In this document: positions 9,053 through 17,557 of the stretch, piece by piece | Numbering within the stretch: the stretch's first letter is position 1 | Layout of the letters: each line of letters begins with the position of its first letter | Position numbers and translations under genes: made by a program | Source of the DNA: Cellulosimicrobium sp. Marseille-Q4280 | GTDB lineage: Bacteria; Actinomycetota; Actinomycetes; Actinomycetales; Cellulomonadaceae | Length of the DNA stretch: 64,000 bases | Assembly: GCF_943181405.1 (NCBI RefSeq) | Contig: NZ_CALPBY010000008.1 | Location: 1-64,000, forward strand | Direction of reading: 5' to 3' | The notes under the pieces: generated by a model | What the model saw: only the letters and a program-made list of their open reading frames with translations | Told to the model about the DNA's origin: nothing | Database searches by the model: none

Positions 9053-10048
9053 ATGGCGGTCACTGAGGAGATCTCGTCGGGTGTCGCGCGACGCACGGGC
9101 GGACTCGTCCTGCTCGCGGCCGCCGTGACGGTGGTGCTGTGGGCGTCGGCGTTCGTCGCCGTCCGCGCCGCGGGTCACGACTACTCGCCCGGCGCTCTCG
9201 CGCTCGGCCGCCAGCTCGCGGGGTCGGTCGGTCTCACGGCGATCGTGCTCGTCCGGGCCGTCCGCGTGGCGGGCCGCGCACCGGCCGAGGGGACCGGCGG
9301 CGTCGCGCGGGTCGTGACCGCGCTTCCCGCCCTGCCGCGCGGACGCACGCTCGCGGGCGTCGTCGCCTGGGGTGTCGCCTGGTTCGCGCTCTACAACGTC
9401 GCGCTCAACGGGGCCGAGCAGCATCTCGACGCCGGGACGACGGCGCTCCTCGTCAACGTCGCTCCCGTGCTCGTCGCGGTGCTCGCCGGGCTGCTCCTCG
9501 GGGAGGGGTTCCCGCGCCGGCTGCTCGCCGGGATGTCCGTCGCGTTCGCCGGCGTCGCCGTCATCGCCGTGACCACGTCGACGGGCGACGCCGACGTGCT
9601 CGGGGTCGCGCTCGGCCTCGCCGCCGCGGCGCTCTACGCCGGTTCCGCTACGGCGCAGAAGCGGCTCCTGGCCCGCGTCGACGCCCTCACCATGACCTGG
9701 CTGGGGTGCCTCGCGGGCACCGTCGCGTGCCTGCCGTTCGCCCCCGCGCTGGTGCGCGAGGCGTCGGTCGCGGCAGGGTCGTCCACGCTCGCGGTCGTCT
9801 ACCTCGGGCTCTTCCCGACGGCGGTCGCCTTCACCACGTGGGGCTACGCCCTCTCGCGGACGAGCGCGGGCCGGCTCGCGGCGTCGACGTACCTCGTGCC
9901 GCCGCTCGTCGTGGTCCTGTCGTGGGCGCTGCTCGCCGAGGTCCCCGCGGGACTGACGCTCGCGGGCGGCGTGCTGAGCCTCGCGGGCGTCGCGCTGGCG
10001 ACGCTGCCGCGGCGCAGGGCGCGGGGCGTGGGCGGTGTGCGGCGCTAA
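9053..10048 (+). CDS. EamA (DMT) family membrane transporter
   Basis: A 331-aa protein with ten predicted hydrophobic helices in two repeated EamA domains (about residues 15-150 and 165-320). Family features include VLWASAFVAVRAAG at helix 1, NVAPVLVAVLAGLLLGE near the end of repeat 1, and PTAVAFTTWGYALSRTSAGRLAASTYLVPP in repeat 2. Drug/metabolite transporters of this type export amino acids or small metabolites; the substrate cannot be read from sequence. ATG 9053 gives a normal N-terminus; a GTG at 9014 in frame is possible. It is divergent from the LysR gene, its likely regulator, and its stop overlaps that of the next, convergent gene. Confidence 0.9.
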   Translation: MAVTEEISSGVARRTGGLVLLAAAVTVVLWASAFVAVRAAGHDYSPGALALGRQLAGSVGLTAIVLVRAVRVAGRAPAEGTGGVARVVTALPALPRGRTLAGVVAWGVAWFALYNVALNGAEQHLDAGTTALLVNVAPVLVAVLAGLLLGEGFPRRLLAGMSVAFAGVAVIAVTTSTGDADVLGVALGLAAAALYAGSATAQKRLLARVDALTMTWLGCLAGTVACLPFAPALVREASVAAGSSTLAVVYLGLFPTAVAFTTWGYALSRTSAGRLAASTYLVPPLVVVLSWALLAEVPAGLTLAGGVLSLAGVALATLPRRRARGVGGVRR

Positions 10049-10917
10049 CCCGCGAAGGGCAGCACCGGCAGCCCCCGCACACCCGCGTCGACGCGGAACA
10101 CCGACCCCGCCTCGCGCTCGCGCGGGTCGTCGGCGTCGAGGTCCTGCCGCGACGTCGTGACGAACAGCGCGTCGAGGTCGTCGCCGCCGAACGTGCACGC
10201 GCTCACCTGGCTCGCGGGGAACCGGACCTCCGCGTCGAGCACCCCGGCGGGGGAGTAGCGCCGCACCGCCGACCCGCCCCAGAGCGCGACCCACACGCCG
10301 CCGTCGGCGTCGACGGTCAGCCCGTCGGGCGTCCCGTCCTCGGGATCGACCGCGACGAACGGCCGACGTCGAACCAGCCCGCGGGGGTCCTCGTCCGCCG
10401 GGACGACGTCGAGCACGTCGACGCGCTGCGTCGCCGAGTCCACGTAGTAGGCGAGCGAGCCGTCGGGGGAGAAGCCGAGCCCGTTCGACGTGCGGATCCC
10501 GTCGAGCACGACGCGCGAGCTGCCGTCGGGCTCCACCCGGTACAGCGCACCCGGCCGCTCGCCCCGCGCCATGCCGCCGGCGTAGAACGCCCCGTCGGGC
10601 GCCGCGGCACCCTCGTTGAGCCGGACCGTCGGGTCGTCCCACAGCGTCGCGAGCGGGCGCACGGGGGCGTCGTCGGCGTCGGCGACCGCGACGGATCGTT
10701 CGAGCCCGACGACGAACCCTCCGCCCGCTCGCGGCCGCACCACGGCCGCGTGGTCGCCGACGTGCAGGCGGTCGACGCCGCCGTCGGGCCGCAGCGTCAG
10801 GAGGTCACCCGCGAGCATGTCCACGTACCGCAGCCCGCCCCAGCCGGGCCACCACACCGGACCCTCCGCGTGGTAGGCGACAGGACCGGTGACGTTCTGG
10901 GCTCTCAGCTCGGGCAT
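10045..10917 (-). CDS. SMP-30/gluconolactonase-like six-bladed propeller protein
   Basis: A 290-aa SMP-30/gluconolactonase/LRE-like protein. Markers are AEGPVWW (metal-ligand Glu) near residue 18, VRLNEGAAAPDGAFYAG, RTSNGLGFSPDGSLAYYVDS (Asn ligand) and GTPDGLTVDADGGVWVALWGG (Asp ligand). The family hydrolyses sugar lactones with a single divalent metal, so a sugar-lactone hydrolase is the best guess. No signal peptide is seen, so it should be cytoplasmic. It is monocistronic, convergent with the EamA transporter. Confidence 0.9.
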   Translation of the reverse strand: MPELRAQNVTGPVAYHAEGPVWWPGWGGLRYVDMLAGDLLTLRPDGGVDRLHVGDHAAVVRPRAGGGFVVGLERSVAVADADDAPVRPLATLWDDPTVRLNEGAAAPDGAFYAGGMARGERPGALYRVEPDGSSRVVLDGIRTSNGLGFSPDGSLAYYVDSATQRVDVLDVVPADEDPRGLVRRRPFVAVDPEDGTPDGLTVDADGGVWVALWGGSAVRRYSPAGVLDAEVRFPASQVSACTFGGDDLDALFVTTSRQDLDADDPREREAGSVFRVDAGVRGLPVLPFAG

Positions 10918-11016
10918 GTGCTCGATCTTGCCCGAGGCGCTCAGGCGCCGCTCGTCTCCCAGTGGTCGAGCGTCGCCTCGCAAGCCCGACCCTCCGACGA
11001 GGCGTAGCCTGGGAGC

Positions 11017-11058
11017 ATGTTCACGCGCGACTGGTGGTGGCTGCCTCCGCAGCCGTGA
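11017..11058 (+). CDS. Trp-rich leader peptide of trpS
   Basis: A 13-codon open frame reading MFTRDWWWLPPQP with three consecutive Trp codons (11032-11040) and a TGA at 11056-11058. GGGAG lies just upstream (11011-11015). It starts 176 bp before the trpS ATG and sits before a set of mutually exclusive hairpins. Three Trp codons in 13 upstream of a tryptophanyl-tRNA synthetase are the hallmark of ribosome-mediated attenuation, where uncharged tRNA-Trp stalls the ribosome and prevents the terminator from forming. Translation itself is unproven, and the SD-start spacing is short. Confidence 0.75.
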   Translation: MFTRDWWWLPPQP

Positions 11059-11149
11059 CCTGTCCTGCCCACGTCCCGAGCTGCGCTCCGCAGCCGGGAC
11101 GTCGTCGTGTGCGGCGCCCCCGCGTCCGACCGGCTGGTGCCGGACCAGC
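11032..11149 (+). promoter_or_regulatory. transcription attenuator of trpS (segments 1-4)
   Basis: Segment 1 GGCTGC (11039-11044) overlaps the last Trp codon and pairs with segment 2 GCAGCC (11049-11054). Segment 3 (11071-11085) pairs with segment 4 (11089-11102) as a 14-bp GC-rich hairpin with one bulged A, the likely terminator. CGCAGC of segment 2 can instead pair with GCTGCG (11080-11085) of segment 3, forming an antiterminator when a ribosome stalls on the Trp codons. A further hairpin, GCTGGT/ACCAGC, lies at 11133-11149. No U-run follows, as is common in high-GC actinobacteria. Confidence 0.65.
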
Positions 11150-11192
11150 GGACCTGCGTCGCGCGGCTCCCCTGCACGCAAGGAGAGCTCCG

Positions 11193-12320
11193 ATGACCGA
11201 CACCCTCACCCCCACCGACGTCACGATCCCCGAGAGCGCACCCGCGCCGTCGTCCACCGCGTCCGTCGCGGCGGCGCGCGCCCGCAGCGCGGAGATCGAG
11301 GCGCAGATCGCCACCGATCCCTCGCGCTTCCGCGTCCTCACCGGAGAGCGCCCGACGGGCGCGCTGCACCTGGGCCACTACGTCGCGACCGTCGCGAACC
11401 GCGTCCGTCTCCAGCGCGCCGGCGTCGAGGTGTTCCTCGTCGTCGCGGACTACCAGGTCATCACCGACCGCGACGACGCCGGTGACCTGCGCGGCACGGT
11501 GCGCGAGATCGTACTCGACTACCTGGCTGCGGGGATCGACCCGGAGCGCACGACGATCTTCACGCACTCGTCCGTGCCCGCGCTGAACCAGCTCCTCCTG
11601 CCGTTCCTCAGCCTCGTCACGACGGCCGAGATCGAGCGCAACCCCACGGTCAAGGCGGAGGCGCTCGCGGCGGCCGCTCGGCAGGGCCGGCCCATGAGCG
11701 GGCTGCTCTTCACCTACCCTGTGCACCAGGCCGCGGACATCCTCTTCTGCCACGGCAACCTCGTCCCGGGCGGGCAGGACCAGCTCCCGCACGTCGAGAT
11801 CACGCGCACGGTCGCGCGGCGCTTCAACCAGCGCTACGCCGCGACGAGCCCGTACTTCCCCGAGCCCGACGTGCTGCTCGCGCCCGCGCCGACGATCCTA
11901 GGCACCGACGGGCGCAAGATGAGCAAGTCCGCGGGCAACGCGCTCGAGCTGCGCGACGACGAGGACACGACCGCGCGCTTCGTGCGCCGCGCGAGGACGG
12001 ACTCGGAGCGCCACATCACCTACGAGCCGGACCGTCGACCGGAGGTCGCGAACCTGCTCACGCTCGGCGCGTTCGCCGCCGGGACGACGCCCGAGGCGCT
12101 CGCGGACGAGATCGGCGCCGGGGGAGCGGGCCGCCTCAAGGAGGTGGTGACCGACGCGCTCGTCGAGCACCTCCGTCCGCTCCGTGCCCGACGTCGCGCG
12201 CTCGCCGCGGGCGACGGACCCGACCCCCTCGACGTGCTCGCCCGGGGGAACGCGCGGGCGAACGAGATCGCCGACCGCACGCTCGCCGACGTCCGCGAGC
12301 TGATGGGCATGCGGTACTGA
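11193..12320 (+). CDS. trpS: tryptophanyl-tRNA synthetase
   Basis: A 375-aa class I aminoacyl-tRNA synthetase that charges tRNA-Trp. The HIGH-type motif is GERPTGALHLGHY at about residues 51-63 and the KMSKS motif is GRKMSKSAGN at about 245. A flexible N-terminal extension of about 40 residues precedes the Rossmann core. ATG 11193 follows AAGGAG by 7 bp, so the start is firm. The gene is monocistronic and appears controlled by the Trp leader/attenuator upstream, so expression should rise when charged tRNA-Trp is scarce. Whether this is the only TrpRS of the organism cannot be told from the window. Confidence 0.96.
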   Translation: MTDTLTPTDVTIPESAPAPSSTASVAAARARSAEIEAQIATDPSRFRVLTGERPTGALHLGHYVATVANRVRLQRAGVEVFLVVADYQVITDRDDAGDLRGTVREIVLDYLAAGIDPERTTIFTHSSVPALNQLLLPFLSLVTTAEIERNPTVKAEALAAAARQGRPMSGLLFTYPVHQAADILFCHGNLVPGGQDQLPHVEITRTVARRFNQRYAATSPYFPEPDVLLAPAPTILGTDGRKMSKSAGNALELRDDEDTTARFVRRARTDSERHITYEPDRRPEVANLLTLGAFAAGTTPEALADEIGAGGAGRLKEVVTDALVEHLRPLRARRRALAAGDGPDPLDVLARGNARANEIADRTLADVRELMGMRY

Positions 12321-12347
12321 GCGGGCCTCGTCGAGGGTGCGGCCCGC
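12321..12347 (+). terminator. hairpin after trpS
   Basis: GCGGGCC (12321-12327) pairs with GGCCCGC (12341-12347) across a 13-base loop directly after the trpS stop; it lies between convergent genes. Confidence 0.5.
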
Positions 12348-12354
12348 GCCGTCA

Positions 12355-12384
12355 CTGCCGTCAGCTGCCGTCGGCTGCCGTCAG
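12355..12384. repeat. three-copy 10-bp tandem repeat
   Basis: CTGCCGTCAG, CTGCCGTCGG and CTGCCGTCAG run head to tail and overlap the stop codon of the GPP34 gene. Probably replication slippage. Confidence 0.8.
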
Positions 12385-13121
12385 CGACCGCTCGTCGCGA
12401 CGCTGACCGCGACGGCTGCGCTGGAGGCGGCGATCGCCGCCGCGGTGCGCGTGACCGCGGTGGCGACGGCCTCGGGACCCCACTGGCCCTGCTCGATCTC
12501 CTTGGCCCGCGTCGCCGTCCGCGTCGTCCAGGGCAGCGGCGGTCGCAGGGACGGGAGGGCGCCGCTGGCGGAGAGCAGCCCGATCACCGCGGCCGTGCGC
12601 GGGTCGGGGGCCTCGCCGTCCTCGAGCACGGCGCGGATCCGCTCGCGCAACCGTGCCTCGTGCTCCTGGTCGGCTGCCGGCCACCGCGTCGTGCGGAACA
12701 GGCCGAGCACGCGCGACTCCTGCCGCTCGACCAGCCCGCGTCGTGCGAGCCGGTCGATCACCTCGCGCCACAGGTCGGCGCCGAGCGCGACGAGCAGCGG
12801 CTGAACGCGCTGCGTCTTCTCCGCGACGGTGTCGTAGGCCTGCTGCAGCAAGGGGTCGGGCAGCGGCCCTGACCCCGCGGGGGTGACGCGCGGGCCGTTG
12901 AGCACCCCGGTGTCGTCGGTCTCCACGCGGCCGAGCAGCGCGAGCTCGGTGAGCACGGCGCCCCCGAGGGTGTAGTACAGGGTCCCGGCGCCCTGGATGG
13001 ACGCGCCGTCGTCATCCAGCAGGAGGAGCATGAGGTCGTCGACCACGAGCAGGTCGTCATGGCGACCGGGGCCGTCCGCCGGGGCGTCCGCGGGGCCGGG
13101 TCCAGGGGTCAGGTCGCTCAT
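12381..13121 (-). CDS. GPP34 (GOLPH3/Vps74-like) family protein
   Basis: A 246-aa protein of the GPP34 family, the bacterial relatives of Golgi phosphoprotein 3. Visible markers are DDLLVVDDLMLLLLDDDGAS (residues about 22-41), GAVLTELALLGRV, the helical EVIDRLARRGLVERQESRVLGLFRTTRWPAAD and a C-terminal helical stretch. In eukaryotes the family binds phosphatidylinositol 4-phosphate; the role in actinobacteria is not established. It is the last gene of a three-gene minus-strand group with an ABC-2 exporter; a 43-bp gap separates it from the permease. That hints at a membrane-associated role alongside the exporter. Confidence 0.88.
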   Translation of the reverse strand: MSDLTPGPGPADAPADGPGRHDDLLVVDDLMLLLLDDDGASIQGAGTLYYTLGGAVLTELALLGRVETDDTGVLNGPRVTPAGSGPLPDPLLQQAYDTVAEKTQRVQPLLVALGADLWREVIDRLARRGLVERQESRVLGLFRTTRWPAADQEHEARLRERIRAVLEDGEAPDPRTAAVIGLLSASGALPSLRPPLPWTTRTATRAKEIEQGQWGPEAVATAVTRTAAAIAASSAAVAVSVATSGR

Positions 13122-13164
13122 CGTGGGTCCTCTCCGAGGTGATGGGTGGGGGTGGGTCCGGCGG

Positions 13165-13884
13165 TCATCGTCGAGGCTCCCAGCGGAACAGTCTCGCCGC
13201 GACCGCGACGGCCACGACGACCCACGCGAGGGTCGGGGCGAGCAGGAGGAGCGAGTCCGTGACGGCGACGCCGCCCTCCCACGCGGTCACGACGAGCTCG
13301 GTGGCCGCGCCCCCGGGCAGCAGCCGCTTGAGCAGCGGCAGGCTGTCGGTCCCGGTGATCCCGACCCAGCTGGCGACCACCACGACGCCCAGGCTCAGCG
13401 GCAGGCTGGTGACCTGGGCGTGCTCGGGGGAGGTGGTGACCCCGGCCGTCGCGATCCCGAACGCCAGCATCATGACGAACGTGGCGAGCACCGCGACGAC
13501 GACGAGCACCGGGTCGGCCGGGCCGCCGCCCACCGCGGCGAACACGCCGAGGATCACGCCCACCTGCACGAGGGCGATCGCGGAGACGGGCAGCACGAGC
13601 CCGGTGAGGATGCTCGCGTCGCGCGCGGCGGTCGAGCGCAGCCGCTTGAGGAACAGGTCCTGACGACGGGCGGCCAGCGTGGTCACGGTCGTCGCGTAGA
13701 GGCTGAAGGCGGCGATCGTGAACACGAGCACGGCCGCGACGTAGCCGACGCTGCCGATCCGGGCGAAGACGTCGCGGAAGCCGATGAAGAACACGGCGGC
13801 GGCGACGGGCATGACGAGGCTGGTGACGAGCACGGCACGGTTCCGGAAGAGCTGGACCAGCTCGCTGTGCGCGATGGGGAGCAT
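13165..13884 (-). CDS. ABC-2 type transporter permease
   Basis: A 239-aa integral membrane protein with six predicted helices and the ABC-2 permease pattern: an N-terminal cytoplasmic start (MLPIAHSELVQLFRNRAVLVTSLVMP), a cytoplasmic loop with RRQDLFLKRLRSTAARDASILTG, and a C-terminal pair of helices. It partners the ATPase encoded 77 bp upstream to form an exporter of drug, lipid or peptide type. ATG 13884 is chosen as the family-standard start. The NarL-type two-component system divergent from the operon is the likely regulator, as is common for this kind of exporter. Confidence 0.9.
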   Translation of the reverse strand: MLPIAHSELVQLFRNRAVLVTSLVMPVAAAVFFIGFRDVFARIGSVGYVAAVLVFTIAAFSLYATTVTTLAARRQDLFLKRLRSTAARDASILTGLVLPVSAIALVQVGVILGVFAAVGGGPADPVLVVVAVLATFVMMLAFGIATAGVTTSPEHAQVTSLPLSLGVVVVASWVGITGTDSLPLLKRLLPGGAATELVVTAWEGGVAVTDSLLLLAPTLAWVVVAVAVAARLFRWEPRR

Positions 13885-13961
13885 GACGGGTTCCTGTCCG
13901 GTGGGTCGGGTCTGCGGGAGGGGCGACGGGATCGGGGGCGGCTCTTCGCGCCCTGCCGGGT

Positions 13962-14873
13962 CTACGGGGCCGGTGCCGGGACGGGCGCGTCGTCGGCGCC
14001 GATGGCGCGGAAGACGTCGTCCAGGCGGGTCGGGGCCGCGGACAGCCCGTGGAGGTCGACGGCGTGCTCGGCGGCCCAGTCGAGGAGCTGCTTGAGGTCG
14101 CGCTGGAGCTCGAACGTCTCGATCGCCCAGGACCGGTCGTCGTGCGGGACGGCCTGGACGGGAGGCACGGGTGCACCCGGCGGGAGCGAGAAGCGGATCG
14201 AGGCCGGCAAGGTACGCGTCAGCTCGTCCACCGTGCCCTCGTGGCGGAGCGTGCCGCGGTGCATCAGGCCGATGCGGTCGGCGCGCTGCTGCGCCTCCTC
14301 CAGGTAGTGGGTGGTGAGGACGACGGTCGTGCCGTCGCCGCGCAGGTCCTCCACGGTCTCCCACAGCGCGTCGCGGGACGCGATGTCGAGACCGGTCGTC
14401 GGCTCGTCGAGGAAGACGAGCTCGGGCCTGCCGTACACCGCCGTCGCGAAGTCGAGCCGCCGCTTCTCGCCCCCCGAGAGCTGGCCGACCCGCGTGCTCT
14501 CCTTGTGCCGGAGGTCGACGAGACCGAGCACCCGGTCCCCGGAGTCCGTGCGCCCCGAGAGGCGGCCGAGGAGCCGGACCGTCTCGGCGACGGTGAGGTC
14601 GGGGGAGAAGCCGCTCTCCTGGAGCATGATCCCGGTCCGGGCGCGCACGGCGGCGCGGTCCTGCGGGCTCCCGCCGAAGACGCGCACGGTGCCGGAGGCA
14701 GCCGCACGGTGGCCCTCGACGACCTCCAGCGCCGACGTCTTGCCGGCGCCGTTGGTGCCGAGGAGGGCGTACAGCTCACCGCGTCCCACCTGGAACGAGA
14801 GGTTCTTCACGGCGTGGAAGTCGCCGTACGTGACGCCGAGGTCGTCGACGTCGATCACGGGGTTCGAGGTCAT
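13962..14873 (-). CDS. ABC transporter ATP-binding protein (drug-exporter type)
   Basis: A 303-aa nucleotide-binding subunit. Walker A is GTNGAGKT (about residues 39-46). The Q-loop is IMLQESGF, the signature is QLSGGEKRR, Walker B is LVFLDEPTTGLD and the H-loop is VVLTTHYLEEA. The C-terminal DUF4162-like extension (VDELTRTLPASIRFSLPPG onward) is typical of exporters of the DrrA/CcmA class. It is the first gene of the exporter operon and is divergent from a sensor kinase gene 161 bp away. The substrate is unknown. Confidence 0.94.
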   Translation of the reverse strand: MTSNPVIDVDDLGVTYGDFHAVKNLSFQVGRGELYALLGTNGAGKTSALEVVEGHRAAASGTVRVFGGSPQDRAAVRARTGIMLQESGFSPDLTVAETVRLLGRLSGRTDSGDRVLGLVDLRHKESTRVGQLSGGEKRRLDFATAVYGRPELVFLDEPTTGLDIASRDALWETVEDLRGDGTTVVLTTHYLEEAQQRADRIGLMHRGTLRHEGTVDELTRTLPASIRFSLPPGAPVPPVQAVPHDDRSWAIETFELQRDLKQLLDWAAEHAVDLHGLSAAPTRLDDVFRAIGADDAPVPAPAP

Positions 14874-15034
14874 GCCCCCATCACAGCCCGGACCGTCGGG
14901 CGCTCCCAGTGCCGTGGCGTCAGGAACCGGGCATGACGTCCGCGGGTGCTCCCGTGTGACGTGGCGTCACTGGTCGGGCGTCGCCCGGCACCGGATACTG
15001 GCTCCGGAACCGTCTCCCACCCAGCGAGCTGCCC

Positions 15035-16276
15035 ATGGACGCACGCCCCTCCGCGCCGGAGGTCCCGACGGCGTCCGGCGAGCGCGCGACGGCGTACCGG
15101 TCGCGCTACAGGTCTCCGTGGGGCTCCCCGGCGTCCCGCACGTCGGTGGCGTCGCGACGGCGGTTCCGGCGGATCAACCTCCTCACCATCCTGCCCCTGC
15201 TCGCGCTCGTCGGCGCGTACCTCGTCGCGGTGCAGGCCCAGGACGCGGTGCAGGCGGTCGTGCTGGGTCTCGGGACCGCCGCGGCCCTGCTGGCCTTCGA
15301 ACGGTGGACGGCGGGCGACCTCGCGCGCGTCCAGGTGCCCTGCCTCGTCGTCGCTGCTGCCGTCTGGCCGTACGGCGTCCTCGTGGTGGACGGCGGCCCG
15401 GAGGCCTCGTACTACGGCCTGGCGCTCGTGGGGAGCCTGGCGGTCCCCGAGCTGCCCCGCCACCGCGCGGCGGCGGCCGTCGGCCTCGCCGGGTACGTCG
15501 CCGCGGTGGGCGTCTGGGGCCTGGTCGCCGTCGGCCCGGTCGACGCCGCCGCGGTCGTCGCGTACGTCCTCGTCCCCACGGGCATCACGGCCGTCCTGAT
15601 CGGCCTGCGGTACCCCCACAAGGGCTTCTACGACGTCATGACCGAGCTCGAGGAGGCACGGGAGCGCGAGGCGGAGCTCGCGGTGGTGCGGGAGCGCATG
15701 CGGTTCGCGAGCGACCTGCACGACATCCAGGGCCACACGCTGCACGTGGTGAAGCTGAAGATCGCGCTCGCGCAGAGGCTGCTCCGGACCGACACGGATG
15801 CCGCCGAGCGGGAGCTGCGCGAGACGTACGCCCTGGTCGGCGACACGATCGCGCAGGCGAAGGAGCTCGCGTACGGGCAGCGTCGGCCGAACCTCTCGGC
15901 CGAGCTGGAGAACGCCCGCCGGCTCCTCGAGGCCGCGGGCATCCGCGTGCGCGTCGACCGCCCGGCCGACCTCGGCGTGCACTCCGGCGACCTCCTCGCG
16001 CAGGTGCTGCGGGAGACCACGACCAACGTCCTGCGCCACTCGCGCGCCACGCTCGTGCACGTCTCGCTCGCCGACGACGGCATCGCCGTCGTGAACGACG
16101 GCGTCACCGCGCCCGGGCGCCCGACCCTGCACGGCCTCGCCGTCCTCGCGCAACGGGTGTCCGAGGCCGGGGGGGTCCTCACGGCGGAGGTGGCCGACGG
16201 TCGCTTCCGCACCGCGGCCACGTTCCCCGGCCCGCGGCGGGTCGCCGGACCGACGAGCGAGGGAGACGCGTCGTGA
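15035..16276 (+). CDS. sensor histidine kinase, NarL/DesK type
   Basis: A 413-aa membrane sensor kinase. A charged N-terminus of about 50 residues is followed by about five hydrophobic helices (residues 50-195) with no large extracellular domain, a HisKA_3 dimerisation/phosphoacceptor helix (RFASDLHDIQGHTLHVV, His near residue 230), and a HATPase_c domain (ETTTNVLRHSRAT N-box; a short G region, VNDGVTAPGRPTLHGLAVLAQRV). Lack of a periplasmic sensor suggests detection of membrane state, as in DesK or the bacitracin-type sensors. The stop overlaps the response-regulator GTG (GTGA). Confidence 0.93.
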   Translation: MDARPSAPEVPTASGERATAYRSRYRSPWGSPASRTSVASRRRFRRINLLTILPLLALVGAYLVAVQAQDAVQAVVLGLGTAAALLAFERWTAGDLARVQVPCLVVAAAVWPYGVLVVDGGPEASYYGLALVGSLAVPELPRHRAAAAVGLAGYVAAVGVWGLVAVGPVDAAAVVAYVLVPTGITAVLIGLRYPHKGFYDVMTELEEAREREAELAVVRERMRFASDLHDIQGHTLHVVKLKIALAQRLLRTDTDAAERELRETYALVGDTIAQAKELAYGQRRPNLSAELENARRLLEAAGIRVRVDRPADLGVHSGDLLAQVLRETTTNVLRHSRATLVHVSLADDGIAVVNDGVTAPGRPTLHGLAVLAQRVSEAGGVLTAEVADGRFRTAATFPGPRRVAGPTSEGDAS

Positions 16277-16875
16277 CCACCGTCGTGCTGGCCGACGACG
16301 AGGCCCTCCTCCGCAGCGCCCTGGCCGCTCTGCTCCCGCTCGAGGGGGACGTCACCGTCGTGGCGGAGGCGGCCGACGGGGCGCAGGCGGTCGAGGCCAC
16401 GCTCGCGCACCGCCCCGACGTGCTCGTCATCGACCTCGAGATGCCGGGCGTCGACGGGCTCGAGGCCGTCGACCGGATCCGGCGGGTCGTGCCCGACCAG
16501 GTGGTGCTCATGCTCACGCGGCACGCCCGGCCGGGCGTCCTGCGCCACGCACTGCGGCTCGGCGTGCAGGGCTTCGTCAGCAAGTCCGCCGAGCCGAGCC
16601 ACATCACCACCGTCATCGCGGCGCTGCACGAGGGTCGGCGGTGGATCGACCAGGACGTGTCCGCGGCCGCGCTCATGGACGACGTGCCGCTGACGGACCG
16701 CGAGCTCGACGTGCTCCGCGTGACGCGGGACGGCTTCTCCGTCGCCGAGATCGCGGCCCGCCTGCACCTCGCGCAGGGCACGGTCCGCAACTACCTCTCG
16801 AGCGCCATGCAGAAGACCCAGACGCGCACGCGGCACGAGGCGGCGCGCTACGCGAGGGAGCACGACTGGCTCTGA
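16273..16875 (+). CDS. NarL/LuxR-type response regulator
   Basis: A 200-aa response regulator. The receiver domain has acidic residues DDE at 8-10, the phosphoacceptor Asp54 in VIDLEMPG and the conserved Lys in SKSAEPS. The C-terminal GerE/LuxR helix-turn-helix reads LTDRELDVLRVTRDGFSVAEIAARLHLAQGTVRNYLSSAM (shown by its ends: LTDRELDVLR and GTVRNYLSSAM). The GTG at 16273 overlaps the kinase stop, so the pair is coupled. The divergent ABC exporter operon is the probable target. Confidence 0.94.
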   Translation: MTTVVLADDEALLRSALAALLPLEGDVTVVAEAADGAQAVEATLAHRPDVLVIDLEMPGVDGLEAVDRIRRVVPDQVVLMLTRHARPGVLRHALRLGVQGFVSKSAEPSHITTVIAALHEGRRWIDQDVSAAALMDDVPLTDRELDVLRVTRDGFSVAEIAARLHLAQGTVRNYLSSAMQKTQTRTRHEAARYAREHDWL

Positions 16876-16888
16876 GGCGCCGTGGTCG

Positions 16889-17557
16889 TCAGGTGCCCAG
16901 ACCGGCCATGTCGACCTTGCGGTGGAAACGCATGCCCGAGAGGCCACCGAGGATCGCGCCGACCAGGCTCACGACCGCGGCCGCGACGAGCGCGATGACA
17001 CCCCCGGTCGTGAGGTCGCTCGCGCTCACCGGGATCTGCGGGAAGGCGTTGAGCTGCGACAGCACGTTGTACTGGCTGCCCGCCACGAGGCCGAGCAGCG
17101 CGAGCACGATCGCGATGACCACGGCCCACAGCCAGACGGCGAGGCCCTGCTTCGCGCCGTCGAACCGTGCCATGCGGCCTGCGACGTAGCCACCGCAGTA
17201 GTAGGCGACGAACAAGATCACGAGCAGGACGATGCCGCCGACGATGCCGATCGTCTCCGCGTTCTCCGTCGCCTGCTCGGCCGCGTCCTGGACGTCTGTC
17301 GTGGTGTTGAGCCCGAAGACGGTGCCGGCGGCCGCGGCCAGCGCGGTGAGCAGGACCGCGGTGCCGGTGGCGGTGAGCCACCCGAAGAACGCCGAGCCGA
17401 TCTTGATGCCGCCGTACTCCTCCTTCTCGCGCGCCACGACGGACTCGCGGTCGCGCGCGACGGGATCGCCGTCGCGCCCGACCGGCGGCCGGGACTCGCC
17501 CGCCCCGCGGGCGGCCGGGTCGTTCTCTGGCGGGGTCGCCCCGTAGCTGGTGCTCAT
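16889..17557 (-). CDS. four-helix membrane protein of unknown function
   Basis: 222 aa: a hydrophilic N-terminus of about 50 residues, then four hydrophobic segments (around 58-82, 101-125, 138-160 and 185-210). Between helices 2 and 3 is YCGGYVAGRMARFDGAKQGLAVWLW, a pattern seen in actinobacterial membrane proteins of the YrzE/TIGR04086-like kind. No catalytic motif is seen. Its ATG overlaps the stop of the PRC-barrel gene by four bases, so the two are translationally coupled and probably act together in envelope or stress functions. I cannot assign a function. Confidence 0.8.
   Translation of the reverse strand: MSTSYGATPPENDPAARGAGESRPPVGRDGDPVARDRESVVAREKEEYGGIKIGSAFFGWLTATGTAVLLTALAAAAGTVFGLNTTTDVQDAAEQATENAETIGIVGGIVLLVILFVAYYCGGYVAGRMARFDGAKQGLAVWLWAVVIAIVLALLGLVAGSQYNVLSQLNAFPQIPVSASDLTTGGVIALVAAAVVSLVGAILGGLSGMRFHRKVDMAGLGT

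Noticed and set aside
11011-11192. T-box riboswitch upstream of trpS
   Set aside because: No T-box consensus or specifier-loop architecture was seen; the Trp codon run in a translatable leader explains the region better.
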